From positions 15,670,345 to 15,734,344 of the forward strand of contig OX463863.1 of NCBI GenBank assembly GCA_949825065.1: 64,000 nucleotides of DNA, written 5' to 3'. A program made the position numbers and the translations under genes. The stretch is from Odontocerum albicorne. Taxonomy: Eukaryota; Arthropoda; Insecta; Trichoptera; Odontoceridae. Positions 12,480 to 24,719 of this stretch are shown here, one piece after another. The notes beneath the pieces are model-generated. The model worked only from the letters and a program-made list of their open reading frames with translations, was not told the DNA's origin and searched no databases. How positions within the stretch are numbered: the stretch's first letter is position 1; the number at the start of each line of letters is the position of its first letter.

Positions 12480-13070
12480 TATTATTACTTTAGATACTTA
12501 ACAGCCGTTACCTTTTAACAAGAAGTGTCAGTCAAATTATTTCTAATCCCAGTGCTCATAGAAATGTGACAAATTTATCTATGAGCTTTAAAAAATATGT
12601 TTAATAAGATGAATTGCACTTTCTAATTACCCAAATGATCACGTCAAAACTAATATTAATTTTATTTTTGTAACAATTATGGATTTTTTCAAGAATAATT
12701 TATTTTTTAAATTATAGTTCTGTCCAAGTTATTTGTTTCTCAAACAATATTTAACTGACAAATAATTATTTGAAATCATTAGGAATATAAAAAAATTATA
12801 AGTTAAGTATTTCCAGGAAACTCAGTCTCAGTAAATACAAAATTATATATCATATATTATTTATGTAAGATTTTAAAACATGATTTTTATTTAAAAAAAT
12901 TAATCTTGACCCTTTAAGACCCGATCGAATTTAAGAAAATCTTACCCAATAACCAGCTTGATTTTTAAAGGATTCTGATGAAAGGGAAGGGTTTACAAAA
13001 AAAAAACTGATTAAAGGGAAGAGTTTACTAAAATTGCTATAAATATTAGGAATATTGTAATGAAACTTTA
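12480..13070. repeat. AT-rich block S, copy 1
   Basis: Sequence from 'taacagccgttaccttttaaca' to 'gttttaaagggaag…ctataaatattagg' recurs at 34,560-35,800 (with an RTE-like insert and an internal duplication) and at 54,040-54,640. I see no coding pattern. This copy provides the empty site for the 34,584-34,849 insertion. Confidence 0.7.
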
Positions 13071-13185
13071 AATATTTGTTTAGTCAAGCACTGTATGTTC
13101 CACTTTATATAAGGGTACAAGTATAGCTTTACCAATTTCAAGGTTTGTACCTTATCATCAGGGGAGAACAAACAAGACTTGTTTG

Positions 13186-13365
13186 TGTCAATTGCTGTTA
13201 TTGATGTCAATTTCTCTACATTTTCATTTTCACTGACCTCAAATTCGTCGGCCACGTCATCCTCTTCTTCAACTAAATCTTCTGTGTCTGTTATATTATC
13301 GATTGCCTCAAATTCTGAATCACTATAATATTCTTCTTCATCTAATGATAAACAATATATTTTTT
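13186..13365 (-). pseudogene. Acidic coding relic, possible N-terminus of a piggyBac-like transposase
   Basis: The minus strand encodes LSLDEEEYYSDSEFEAIDNI, followed by TDTEDLVEEEDDVADEFEVS and more acidic residues, with no start codon. Acidic N-termini of this kind precede many piggyBac cores. In this spacer a piggyBac-like C-terminal relic (family C) in the same orientation lies further right, so both may be ends of one lost element. It could instead be an acidic exon of another origin. Related pieces are at 35,846-36,030 and 54,705-54,765. Confidence 0.35.
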
Positions 13366-13511
13366 TTAATTTATCGCAAAGTTTTCAAAATATAACATGT
13401 AAATGATATAAGTATTGTTTTGCATGGTGTATAAAAGCGTTACAAAGAAAATTGAATATACCAAATAATTTACTATTTATAGTTAAGGCATTAACACTGC
13501 GGAGGTTAAAA

Positions 13512-13733
13512 TACATTGTCATTTGTTTGGTCACACACTGTTTATTCCACTTTATATAATGGTACGGGTATAACCCTACCAATTTCAAAGCTTTTACCTT
13601 ATCTTCAGGAGAACACAAACGAGTCTTGTTTGTACTCCCCTGATGATGAGATGAAAACCTTGAAACCGGTAAAGTTATACTGTTATATAAAGTGGAATAA
13701 ACAGTGTCGGACTAAACAAATTACAATAAATTA
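13512..13733. repeat. Hairpin repeat, copy 2
   Basis: Same foldback structure as 2,618-2,838, with arms starting CACTGTTTATTCCACTTTA and a tiny loop. It is preceded by the shared sequence 'taaggcattaacactgcgg'. No coding content. Confidence 0.65.
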
Positions 13734-13869
13734 GATTTAATACACGTTGCCCATTTAGAGTATCATATTGTAAACAAGTCATTACACGCACATAATATAT
13801 TCCAGCAGACGCATGCTGGACTTCCCCACAATGCGCGACATGCTCGCCTGCAAACACTTGCTTGTTAAG

Positions 13870-14035
13870 ACCTGTTGAACTGAATCACTGGTCAGTGGAA
13901 TTTTTTGTGTTTATTTGGAAAATAAAGTAACCACCACATCTTTAATTCTGAGTTATTCATTATAAATACAATTTGTCAGGTGTATTACCAGGTGGCAATC
14001 TGTGCCAACCAATCACTAAACAAAGTACAATGTCT
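13870..14035. repeat. Block E: sequence left of every piggyBac A copy
   Basis: From 'gaactgaatcactggtcag' to 'cactaaacaaagtacaatgtc', this block also precedes the piggyBac A copies at 20,319 and 36,232 and is present at 56,570-56,730 without an insertion. Part of it (complement of 'cagattgtatttacaatga') resembles the 3' tail of the non-LTR relic near 47,100-47,150, so block E may itself be a retrotransposon 3' end. Confidence 0.55.
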
Positions 14036-16778
14036 TTAACTGATCCAATGCTGAGAACACGCCTGGTGTGTCCATGTGAAAATCTGCTTCATGCTCAAAA
14101 CACGCGCGGCGTATCCATGACTAAATATTGTTAGTGTATTAAATCAGCATACGATATTCGTTCATTACTTCAGAAGACTCCATCGCATTCGGGCGTTTTC
14201 GCATGTGCATCGCTTTGTAAAGTTAAGTTTACACCCGCAGTTGTAAATAATATTTTTTCTAGTTTTTATTCAGTTTGTTTTCATTGTGATATTATTTTTA
14301 GAGACTTGATAATAATATTAATTGGACTATTTCTCTACCGCTGTTTTGTGAAAGGGTCACTGCAAGGGATATTTATTGTATGATAGATATATTTTGTTTA
14401 TGTTTTCTAGTTATTTTAAATTTTGAATGAGTGACATAGTAAATTGTGAGTACAAAGAAGTGCCGTTTGAAAAATATATTATAGTAATTTGTGTAAAAAG
14501 TGATATTTAGTATCATATAAGTTTCTTTTTGATTTTACGAAAAAAAATACGTTAACCTTGAAGAATGGATCGCCCATCGAGCTCTAAAAGACAAAGGATT
14601 GAGGATGATTCATTTAGTGGCGTTAGTGATGAGGAATTCACCATCATCGAGGACGATTCTGAATTTGAGTCAGATATTGAAAATGATGACAATATTCAAA
14701 TTCAAACTGTTTCACAAACATCTAGAACACCAAACGTTAGCTCTACGCAATGGTCGAATATAAAAAAACAACTAGCCTCTACACAATTTTCAAAAATACC
14801 CAGGCTGAAAATTGAGATGTCAAGTAAAGAACCAATAGATTAATTGATTTGATTTTCAATGAAGATTTGTACAATCTTGTGACAACCCAAACTAATTTGT
14901 ATGCTGTTGAAGTATTGTCAAAATCAGAAGGTGATACAAGCAGAATCACGCGATGGAAAAATGTCACTAAAGATGAAATGAGGGTGTGGCTGGGTTTACT
15001 ACTACACACCGGAACAATACGTTTGAATCGGTTGAGTGACTACTGGAATACGGACTACCTATTCAATTTACTGGCATTTTCACAATTCATGCCAAGAGAT
15101 AGATTTTTACTCATATTACGGGCACTTCATTTCAACAATAATGAAGAAGATCTGTCGAGCTTGGCAAAAGTCAGGGCATTGATTTATTTTTTTCAATGGA
15201 AGGATGGAGGTAATTTATGATCCACACAGACAACTATCGATAGATGAATCGTTGGTTCTTTGGAGAGGCCGATTGATTTTTCGCCAATATATAAAAGGCA
15301 AAAAGGCCAAGTATGGTATAAAACTTTATATTTTAGGGGAATCAAGTGGATTGGCCGTAAAAATAATTGTATATGGTGGATCATCAGATGAAGAGTTAGA
15401 TGGCAAAGGCCACACTAATAAAGTCGTTCAGAAATTACTAGAGGGGAAGACGGGAGCCGGATATTCAGTTTACATGGATAATTTCTATAATAGCGTTCCT
15501 CTTACAAAAAATTTATTGAACCAAAACACATATGTCACAGGAACACTACGAGCAAATAGAAAAGAAAACCCGATAGATGTTATAAATAAAAAACTAAAGA
15601 AAGGAGAAAGTGTGAGTCAGTACACAGAAAATGGTATATGTGTTACCAAATGGAAAGACCGCCGAGAAGTCTTTATGATTTCTTCTGAATTCGATGGGGA
15701 CCTGTCTGATAGTAAAAACCGACATGGTCAAGTGGTCACCAAACCAAATATGGTAATAAATTACAACAATCATATGGGTGGTATAGACTATCATGACCAG
15801 ATGTTAGCTTACTACCCATGCAAAAGGAAAACATTACGTTGGTACAAAAAGTTGGCCATTCATCTATTCCAGACGATGTTATTGAATTCTTGGCATTTAT
15901 ACAATGCAGACAATTCACAGAAAATGCCGTTGTATGAGTTCAGGCTATTTATAATCAAAAAATTATTAGGTCCACCTCCATCATCAATTCCGAGACAAAC
16001 AGTACAATCAAAATCCAAGATACATCTGCCGAAGTTTTGTGAAAAAGACACTGATAATAAAATCAAAAGACGCAGATGTAGGCAATGCTGGGATACAGCT
16101 AAGAAAAGAAATGCTTCATTATTCTTTTGTGCAGATTGCCCCACACAACCTGGTCTTTGTTTGGATCCTTGTTTCCAACTTTACCACAAATATTAAATTA
16201 TTTAAAAAAAAATATTGTGTTCACCTAATTAGTAAGTATATTTTTCTGTTAGTTTTTATAAAATATTGTTTTTTTTTTGTAATATAATCTTGTTCGAAAA
16301 ATGTCATAAAAACCTCCATTCAATATCATTACGGTATGCGTCAAAATACTGACATCACTCTTATCACACAAAAAAGTCACTTAAGTACGTTTGATAAAAA
16401 TAAAAAAAGACTGGGTATCTCATTTTGCGCCGAATTACCAATGGACAAAATAAAAATAACATAAAAATAAACACATTTGAAAAAGTACAAAAAAATATTT
16501 GCTTGAAAATTTTTAATTTATTTGAGAATATTTTTTACATGTGTAACCCCACTTTACAGCATGACCTTCGCTCTGATTCGTCGATCGAATTTTTGAACCG
16601 TGTAAAAGGGGACGATGTATAAATGATATATATAAACAAATTCTATATTTATGAATACATATTTTCTTAAATGTAAAATTTGTTTTACTTCCGTGAAAAT
16701 ATCACGGGCTGCAACTATTCAAATATATTGCGCACTGATCGGCTGTCATGGAAATTGTCTCAGCATTGAAAGAGTTAA
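14036..16778 (+). mobile_element. piggyBac A, copy 1 (complete ends)
   Basis: The element is bounded by TTAA at 14,036-14,039 and 16,775-16,778, the usual piggyBac target. The inner ends share CAATGCTGAGA, preceded by CTgatc on the left and by ctcttt on the right (complement). It carries one transposase frame on the plus strand. At 2.74 kb it has the length of a full element, but the gene is frameshifted. Confidence 0.8.
14565..16196 (+). pseudogene. piggyBac A transposase, copy 1 (two frameshifts)
   Basis: The ATG at 14,565 starts MDRPSSSKRQRIEDD and an acidic region. The frame breaks near 14,841 (EPID then a stop; copy 2 has one more base here) and again near 15,193 in a T run with one extra T. 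The third part continues without a break to the natural end. The three expected catalytic aspartates are present in LSIDESLVLWRGR, VYMDNFYNSV and GGIDYHDQM. The C-terminal zinc-binding domain is intact (RRCRQCWDTAKKRN, then FFCADC and LDPCFQLYH). It would be a cut-and-paste transposase of about 545 residues if intact. This is the best-preserved of the three copies. Confidence 0.85.
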
Positions 16779-16858
16779 AGTTAACTTAATTGTAATATTT
16801 ACTTACTTGTATTAATGTTTTTTAAATTCTGTTTTTTATAAAGTTATGCATATTACTA

Positions 16859-17073
16859 TAGTTCGGAAATTCTAGGATGAGTTCTGTGACAGCTCACAAA
16901 TTTGCCTCAATGCAACCTTATGTAATGTATTTACCTAAATAATTTACTGTTTGTTAGAATTGAGGCTTATATTAATGTTGATAAAATAATTAAAATCACT
17001 GAACATCGTTACAAGGTTGTATTGGGGCAAATTTGTGAGCTGTCACAGGACTCATCCTAGAATTTCTGAACTA
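16859..17073. mobile_element. 215-bp MITE with TA target duplication
   Basis: It starts TAGTTCGGAAATTCTAGGAT and ends as the inverted copy of the same sequence. The arms extend about 45 bases through CAGCTCACAAATTTGCC to caacctt. TA flanks both sides (16,857-58 and 17,074-75), pointing to a Tc1/mariner-type helper. It has no coding capacity. A sister copy sits inside piggyBac A copy 3. Confidence 0.8.
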
Positions 17074-17173
17074 TAGTTCCATTTCCGTCCATACAAAAAT
17101 ATCGGGGGTAAGTGCATCCACATTGTATAGTAGTTGCACTAACCCCAGTACGTAAAATTATGGGGGAAGTGTA

Positions 17174-19290
17174 TTTTTTTTTTTTTTTATCCACTTTGCA
17201 CGGATTTCTCCTGTTACACAAAGAGGGTCTGCTTCTAGCGTTAGCTTATTCGTTAGGAATAATATCAGCCAGTATTCTTCTCATACTGCTAGACGGTACC
17301 GAGAATATATCAACCGTGTCATTCAGTTGGTTCAATATCTCTATACCACGCGTGACTGAGTGTTTAGCCATGATATTCGTCCTGTAAGTTGATATGTAGA
17401 ACAGAGGGTGATTCCTTGCACGGCTATATTTATTGGGTACATATAAACTTAGTGCTTCTAGAATCGCGGGACAGTTAAAGGAACCCTGGAAAACCTTTAT
17501 TAGGAATATCGCAATGGATTCTTGCCTTCTTGTTTCGAGGCTTCTATAGTTACACACCGTGAGAAGTTCGGCATGGTGAGCATATTTTGGGTAATCGCCC
17601 ATTGTTCTGTACCATAGATATCTGAGGATTTTTTTTTTGTATTTGTTCTATATTGTTTTTATATTTGAGCTGATGTGGAGCCCAAACCGTAGATGCATAT
17701 TCTAATTTGGTTCTAATTAGATAATTATATAAGTTTCGGAGGATATCTGTGCTGTTAAATTCTCTTGATATTCTCATTATAAAACTGAGTAGTTTGTAAC
17801 AGTCCGATATCAAACGTGAGACATGGTTAACGAACGTGAGTCCGACATCGAAGGTTACGCCCAAATCCTTGAATTCAGAAACTCTGTTTAGTGCCACTCC
17901 CTGTATAGTATACTGATGGTGGATTGGTGAAAACGATCGACTATAAGATACACAGACACATTTATTAATGTTGAACAGAAGATGATTTTGCTCACTCCAG
18001 GAGACTAGGGAGTCTAGGTCCTGTTGTAACTGTGCACAGTCGTGAGGTGAATTGATCTTTTTGAAAATTTTCAAGTCGTCAGCGAACAATAAACATGTCG
18101 AATGACTTATGGAATTTTGAATGTCATTTTTTAATATGAGGAATAGTAGGGGACCTAAATTGGATCCTTGTGGTATACCACATCTTGCGATAAATTCCAC
18201 AGAAGACTTGTTACGGATTGTTATGTATTGAGATCTTTCTTTTAGGTAAGATGCAAATAATCCAATTAGATTATCGCTGAAGCCAAGTTTGTGCATTTTC
18301 TTAAGTAATATATCGTGATCAACTTTGTCGAAAGCTTTCTGAAAGTCTGTATATATTACGTCCGTTTGTGAAAGTTCGTCTAAGTTTGACGCAATCTGTT
18401 GTGTGAGATTGAGAAGGTTAGTAACAGTCGATCGTTTTGGCAAAAAGCCATGCTGGTTTCCAATAAGTCTTGTTGATACTTGGCGGGTCAATTGGTTGCA
18501 CAGTACAGTTTCGAAATTTTTTAGAAGCAAAGAGAGAACAGCTACAGGTCTGTAATTATGAGAGTCTAACGGGTCTCCCGATTTGAAGATAGGGTTGACC
18601 CTGGTTGTCTTCCAGCTTCCGGGAAATGTATTGGTATTTATGCTCAAGTTAAATATGTAGCAGATGGGATCACACACGTATTTCGCACAGACTTTGAAAA
18701 TGTCGGCTGATAACCCATATGATTGCTTTGTCGGTTTGCAAGGAGTTTATGCATTTCAACACTTCTTCCTTAGAAATGGAATGGAGCGATATGCTTCTGC
18801 TGTCTGACGAACTGTTTTATATATTTTTTATGTCATATTTGGCTGCTGAATCTAGGTAAACTGATTGAAAATATTGTGCAAAGTTTTCTGCAATCTTTTG
18901 GGGGTCTTCGGTTTTACTGTCTCCCAGTTTCATAGATTTGAAGCTAGTTTTATTCGTTTTTCTATTTTTTACATGGTTCCAAAGATTTCCTCGGATGTCG
19001 GTCTCTATCTTGGCTAAATACTCATGGCGCGATTGTTTTATTTGAGTTTTTAATTTGGCTCTCGACCTCGAGTATTCTAAGTAATCAGCCTGGTTTCTGC
19101 TTTGAAGATAATTGTTATGAAGTTTGTTTTTATTTTTGAGATCTGGGATTATATCGACATTGAACCAAACTGGATAGTTGGGCAAATTTGGTAGATTATG
19201 TTTCTGTGGACGCAGATATCTAGCGTTCCGTAAATTACACTATGGAAGTACTCTATGGATTCGTCAATATTATCTATACTATACAGGGTG
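17174..19290 (-). mobile_element. 5'-truncated jockey/CR1-like non-LTR retrotransposon
   Basis: The element reads on the minus strand. Its 3' tail is a run of about 15 A (T on the plus strand at 17,174-17,188). It includes the reverse transcriptase and the ORF2 C-terminus, but no endonuclease domain, so its 5' part is missing. I could not define a target duplication. A fragment of the same element is inserted at about 60,345-60,450 in the other orientation. Confidence 0.7.
17246..19185 (-). pseudogene. Non-LTR ORF2: reverse transcriptase and C-terminus (frameshifted)
   Basis: Three pieces lie in order on the minus strand. 19,185-18,817 is a basic linker region (YPVWFNVDI...). 18,677-17,550 is the reverse transcriptase, with NYRPVAVLS, YTDFQKAFDKVDH, GIPQGSNLGPLLF and the active-site segment LLFADDLKIF, both aspartates kept. 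17,602-17,246 is the C-terminal domain. The junction near 17,625-17,637 is a T run that has slipped by one or more bases. Another break lies at about 18,700. The protein copies element RNA into DNA at the target; this copy cannot encode it whole. Confidence 0.85.
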
Positions 19291-19763
19291 TTCCAGTGGA
19301 AATGTAGTAAAATATTCTTTAAGAGTAAAAAATTTGCCTTATAGTAGTTATATGTAGGGCGAGAGTTGCGTGGAGAGGGGGTAGGAGCCCTGGGTGGCGA
19401 AGGGCGATACTTGCGGCCCCTCCCACTATCTAGTCTTATAAATCACAATCCTTTTAAATATTTATTAAATAAATATATGCAAAAGAAACTACAAATCAAA
19501 TGCAAGGCACTTGCCAAAATTGAATCTCCTAGCACAAGTTATTGTAAAGTTATAGATGAATTACGAAGAAGCTCCCGATTCGGACGTTAACAAAAACCAA
19601 CCATAAAAATTTTAACGTTAATAATAATGGCCCTGTGTGTGGTAGTTGCGTGATCTATCTACTGTAGTGTCAATTTAGTTAATTACAATAGATCTTTATA
19701 GATGGCAGTGCTTAAACTTGATATTTATGGAAGTTGGAAGGCTTAGATGCACTTAACCCGTAT
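19291..19763. other. Spacer with a GC-richer patch; no gene
   Basis: It contains 'acagggtgttccagtggaa' at about 19,286, a motif often seen at transposon ends in insects, and a patch near 19,365-19,430 rich in G and C with 'ggagagggggtagga'. I find no protein or RNA gene that I can support. Confidence 0.35.
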
Positions 19764-19794
19764 ATGCACTTACCCCGATTCACCTTATCTGAAA

Positions 19795-20195
19795 CGAAGG
19801 TAATAAAAGAATTTGTCTAATTATTTATCCTAAACCTAATTATATGATGCTACATTTTAGAAGTTAGTTAGTTAATAGTATTAAGATTTTTACGAAATAC
19901 ATTTTGAAGTGCGTCTAATTGAAGTTTCTCCAATACGGCCTTATTACGTTAGGTTACAGCTAACTTACTGCTACCTCACAACATGAAAACATTTTCTATC
20001 CCTGACCTAGATCATTTATGTGGTTATTGAAATTGCAATACAGATGGCATAATGCAGTTATAAAAATTGTTATACAGATGGAATAAGTTATTGAAATTGT
20101 GATACAGATGGTATAATGCGGGTGGGTTATTGAAATTGTGATACAGATAGTATAATGCAAATAGGCAGAGAGGACAGAATGACAGAAGCATAGAA
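19795..20195. repeat. 400-bp repeat with a minisatellite core, copy 1
   Basis: It matches 53,455-53,785, from 'gaaggtaataaaa' to 'gaggacagaatgacagaagcatagaa'. At 20,020-20,162 a unit of 30-40 bases ('ttattgaaattgtgatacagatggtataatgc') occurs four times with differences. The other copy has two units. No coding pattern. Confidence 0.65.
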
Positions 20196-20318
20196 TCACT
20201 GGAAAATAAAGTAACTACTACAACTTTAATCCTGAGTTATTCATTGTAAATACAATCTGTCAGGTGTATTACCAGGCGGCAATCTCTTCCAACTCATCAC
20301 TAAACAAAGTACAATGTC

Positions 20319-23235
20319 TTAAACTCATCCAATGCTGAGAACACGCCTGGCGTGTCCATGAGAACATCTGCTTCATGCTCAAAACACGCGCGGCGTATCC
20401 ATGACTAAATATTGTTAGTGTATTACATCAGCATACGATATTCGTTTATTACTTCGGAAGATTCCATCGCATTCGGGCGTTTTCTAATTGTAAAGTTAAG
20501 TTTACACCCGCAGTAGTAAATAATATTTTTTCTAGTTTTTATTCCGTTTGTTTTCATTGTGATATTATTTTTAGAGACTTGATAATAATATTAATTGGAC
20601 TATTTCTCTAGCGCTGTTTTGTGAAAAGGTCACTGCAAGGGATATTTATTGTATGATAGATATATTTTGTTTATGTTTTCTAGTTATTTTAAATTTTGAA
20701 TGAGTGACATAGTGAATTGTGAGTAAAAAGAAGTGCCTTTTGAAAAATATATTATAGTAATTTGTGTACATAGTGATATTTAGTATCGTATAAGTTTCTT
20801 TTTGATTTTACGAAAGGTAAAATACGTTTACCTTGAAAAATGGATCGCCCATCGAGCTCTAAAAGACAAAGGATTGAGGATGATTCATTTAGTGGCGTTA
20901 GTGATGAGGAATTCACCATCATCGAGGACGATGCTGAATTTGAGTCAGATATTGAAAATGATGACAATATTCAAATTCAAACTGTTTCACAAATATCTAG
21001 AACACCAGATGTTAGCTCTACGCAATGGTCGAATATAAAAAAACAACCAGCCTCTACACCATTTTCAAAAATACCCGGGCTGAAAATTGAGATCTCAAGT
21101 AAAGAACCAATAGATTGTTTTGATTTGATTTTCAATGAAGATTTATACAACTTTGTGACAACCGAAACCAATTTGTATGCAGTTGAAGTATTGTCAAAAT
21201 CAGAAGGTGATACAAGCAGAATCACGCGATGTAAAAATGTCACTTTTTTATAAAGACGAAATGAGGATGTGGTTGGGTTTACTACTACACACCGGAACAA
21301 TACGTTTGAACCGGTTGAGTGACTACTGAAAGATGGGCTACCTATTCAATTTACCGACATTTTCACAATTCATGTCAAGAGATAGATTTTTACTCATATT
21401 ACGGGCACTTCATTTCAACAATAATGAAGATCTGTCGAGCTTGGCAAAAGTCAGGGCATTGATTGATTTTTTCAATGTAAGGATGGAGGTAATTTATGAT
21501 CCACACAGACAACTATCGATAGATGAATCGTTGGTTCTTTGGAGAGGCCGATTAATTTTTCGCCAATACATAAAAGGCAAAAAGGCCAAGTATGGTATAA
21601 AACTTTACATACAAAGGCCAAGTATGGTTTAAAACTTTACATGTTAGGGAAATCAAGTGGATTGGCCGTAAAAATAATTGTATATGGTGGATCATCAGAT
21701 GAAGAGTAAGGTGGCAAAGCCCACACTGATAATGTCGTTAAGAAATTGCTAGAGGGGTAGACTGAAGTCGGATATTCAATTTACATGGATAATTTCTATA
21801 ATAGTGTTCCTCTTACAAAAAATTTGTTGAACCAAAATACATATGTCACAGGAACACTACGAGCCAATAGAAAAGAAACCCCGATTGATATTATAGATAG
21901 AAAACTAAACAACGGAGAAAGTGTGAATCAGTACACAGAAAATGGTATATGTGTTACCAAACGGAAAGACCGGCGAGAAGTCTTTATGATTTCTTCTCAG
22001 TTTGATGGGGAGCTGTCTGATACTAAAAACGGACATGGTAAAGTGGTCACCAAACCAAATATGGTAATAAATTACAACAATCGCATGAGCGGTATAGACT
22101 ATCATGACTAGATGTTAGCTTACTACCCATGCAAAAGGAAAACATTACGTTGGTACAAAAAGTTGGCCATTCATCTGTTCCAGACGATGTTATTGAATTC
22201 TTGGCATTTATACAATGCAGACAATTCACAGAAAATGCCGTTGTATGATTTCAGGCTATTTATAATATAAAAATTACTAGGTCCACCTCCATCATCAATT
22301 CCGAGACAAACAGTACATTCAAAAACCAAGATACATCTGCCGAAGTTTTGTGAAAAAGACACTGATAATAAAATCAAAAGACGCAGATGTAGGCAATGCT
22401 GGGATACAGCTAAGAAAAGAAATGCTTCATTATTCTTTTGTCCAGATTGCCCCACACAACCTGGTCATTGTTTGGATACTTGTATCCAACTTATTTTACC
22501 ACAAATATTGACTTGAATGAAGTCTTTATGATTGTACCACAAATATTGAATTATTAAAAAAAAAAATATTGTATACACCTAATTGGTAAGTATATTTTTC
22601 TGTTCGTTTTTATAAAATATTGTTTTTAATTTGTAATATAATGTTGTTCAAAAAATGTCATAAAAACCTCCATTCAATACCATTACGGTATACGTCAAAA
22701 TAGCAACATCACTCTTATCACACAAAAAAGTATGTTTGATAAAAGTAAAAAAAGAGTGGGTATCCCATTTTGCGCCGAATTCCCAATGGACACAATAAAA
22801 ATAACATTAAAATAAACACATTTGAAAAAGGGGAAAAAAAAATATTTGAGAATATTTTAAATATGTGTAAACCCACCTTTACAGCATGACCTTCCCATTG
22901 ATATCGCTCTAGTGAGGACGAGTCGACTTTCCGTGTTGAATTGAGCGAGAGAGGAATACTTGGATTCTCTCCGAAAGTAATTCGAAATTTGAATCTGGGC
23001 AGGTCCGTGATACTGAACGAATTTTAAATACCTAGCTAACAATTTTTGAACCGGTGTAAAAGGAGACGATGTATAAATGATATATATATAAACAAATTTT
23101 ACATTTATGAATATATATTTTCATAAATGTAGAATTTGTTTTACTTCCGTGAATATTTCACGGGTTGCAACTAGTTCAAATATATTGAGCACCGATCGGT
23201 TGTCATGCATTTTATATTAGCAGTGAAAGAGTTAA
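20319..23235 (+). mobile_element. piggyBac A, copy 2
   Basis: TTAA at 20,319-20,322 and 23,232-23,235 bound the element. The left end keeps CCAATGCTGAGA while the right end is altered. The flanks 'acaatgtc' and 'acctccaaattgtaatgcc' are joined without an element at 56,725-56,755, which gives an empty site. The right end contains about 160 bases (about 22,880-23,040) that are not in copy 1. Confidence 0.8.
20840..22495 (+). pseudogene. piggyBac A transposase, copy 2 (several breaks)
   Basis: It starts MDRPSSSKRQRIEDD at 20,840 and runs intact past the point where copy 1 is shifted. It breaks at 21,247 (an added run of T), loses one Glu codon near 21,428, and has a partial duplication of 'aaaggccaagtatggt' near 21,580-21,630. 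It also has stops near 21,708 and 21,759, and a TAG after SGIDYHD at 22,110. The first two catalytic motifs are still readable, as are parts of the C-terminal cysteine domain. It is not functional. Confidence 0.85.
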
Positions 23236-23289
23236 ACCTCCAAATTGTAATGCCTCAAGTACTTATAAATAATATGTTTTGAATATTTG

Positions 23290-23470
23290 TTTAAAATGCT
23301 TTAGTTATAAAGTTTAGTAAAGTTATTCTGTCAACATTCCCCTCTGTAAAGAGCTACACCACACTCCTTACACATGTAACGGGTCTCACTTCTCTTCTTG
23401 TGTGCAGCACATACCTCGCAAGTTCTGCGGGGATTTTCTTTCTTGTCAGTTGACGGAATACACATCTACA
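23290..23470 (-). pseudogene. piggyBac-like C-terminal zinc-binding relic (family C), copy 2
   Basis: Same segment as 3,016-3,160, with the C-E-V-C-A-A-H and C-K-E-C-like motifs still recognisable. It is joined on its far side to sequence that lacks the IPSSDKKK segment intact. It begins shortly after the right TTAA of piggyBac A copy 2. Confidence 0.55.
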
Positions 23471-23989
23471 CATGAATTAATACACTCTACTAAACTAAAT
23501 AACTTAAGTATTTTAAATGAATATCAAAAGTTCCGTTGCAATATTACTAATAACAATTTTAGTAAAACCTTCACAAAAATCAGCATTTCTCAAAAAAAAA
23601 AAAAAAAAAAGCCATCACTAGGAAAGGTTATTTTCATTTAGATCGGGTTTTAAAGTGTTAATAAATAAATGAACTTTTTAACTGCATTTATGTAATATTT
23701 ATTTTGACCTGAAATGTCCGACAATTTTCATTTATTTATTTTATGTGTATTTCAATATTTATTTGTAAAAATTATTTTTTTGTATAACATTTAAATGACA
23801 ATATGTATATCATAAAAGAGAGTTTCTTTTCCATATTTACTCGCAAATTATTATTTTATTTTATTATTATTATTTTGGTTTTAAATAGGCAATCTACCCG
23901 AACTAGGATGATTTGTGCCACCAAATTAGACATTAACAATTAACATATATGAGTCAATATAATAAAACTTATTTTAAATAATGACAATT

Positions 23990-24380
23990 CTAGAGAATTT
24001 TAAGCTTAAAAAATTTAACAATCAATTAGTGGAATAGTTCCTCAAAGGGAGAAGAAACACAATATTCATTGGACGCGGTAAAGATATGGCTTTTAGTATA
24101 TCAAATCTGTCTCACAAAGGACAACTGAAAAATGCACGATCTATAGTTTCATCATCCAGATTACACTTGCAGTCGGGATTCTCAACAATAACCATTCTGT
24201 AAAGGTGACTAGCCACCACGCAGTGGCCCGTCTGCAAACGACACATGACAGGCACTTCCATCTTGTTTATTCTTATTATATTTAACCGTGGTTTTAAAGC
24301 TATAGATTGTTGGATTGATTTATATCCAGAACCCTTATTTACACCAGTTTTATCCCAATCCAGTTAATAGCAGTAATACT
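23990..24380 (-). pseudogene. Non-LTR ORF2 C-terminal relic, copy 2
   Basis: The minus strand shows CRLQTGHCVVASHLYRM, VENPDCKCNLDDETI and a decayed tail. Upstream GVNKGSGYKSIQQSIALKP is also readable. Small deletions shift the frame relative to the copies at 4,050 and 58,076. Confidence 0.6.
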
Positions 24381-24719
24381 CAAATTAGAATTTTAAGTGC
24401 GCACGAATATAAATGCAACTTGTCACAAGAATTATAAACATTTATATGAATCATATAAAAAAATATGTAGGAAAGCAGTACGCACATGCTTACTAACCAT
24501 CACACATAAAATACATACCTGAGATAGATCAAGGCTCAGGTAATCAAAATCGCAAGCCGGCCGGCCTCTGCATGCGCAAAACTTCCGAAAATGTTGACAT
24601 TTCGCGAGTTGTGACAGCATGCAGCGGCGAAAACAGGCGCTTACGATGAGCGATTGACCGCACATAAGAAGCGCAAAAGCCAAAATAAATCATTATCAGT
24701 TCACCCTACCTATTGTGTT

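Larger units (their letters stand above)
17101..19779. mobile_element. Possible DNA element with ATCGGGGTAAGTGCAT ends, split by a retrotransposon
   Basis: ATCGGGGGTAAGTGCAT at 17,101-17,117 is inverted at 19,764-19,779 as ATGCACTTACCCCGAT. Related motifs repeat just inside: GCACTAACCCC and GGGGGAAGTGTA on the left, GCACTTAACCC on the right. Repeated subterminal motifs near inverted ends suggest transposase binding sites. Most of the interior is the non-LTR insert at 17,174-19,290. I see no transposase or clear target duplication. Confidence 0.4.

Noticed and set aside
13186..13365. Acidic relic as a fourth copy of the zinc-finger first exon
   Set aside because: It lacks the hydrophobic-K-x-E spacing, the ATG and the phase-1 donor; a piggyBac N-terminus fits better, though weakly.
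17112..17387. 91-residue plus-strand frame with hydrophobic segments, membrane-protein-like
   Set aside because: It overlaps the retrotransposon ORF2 C-terminus in antisense and begins in flanking DNA with its poly-A tail.
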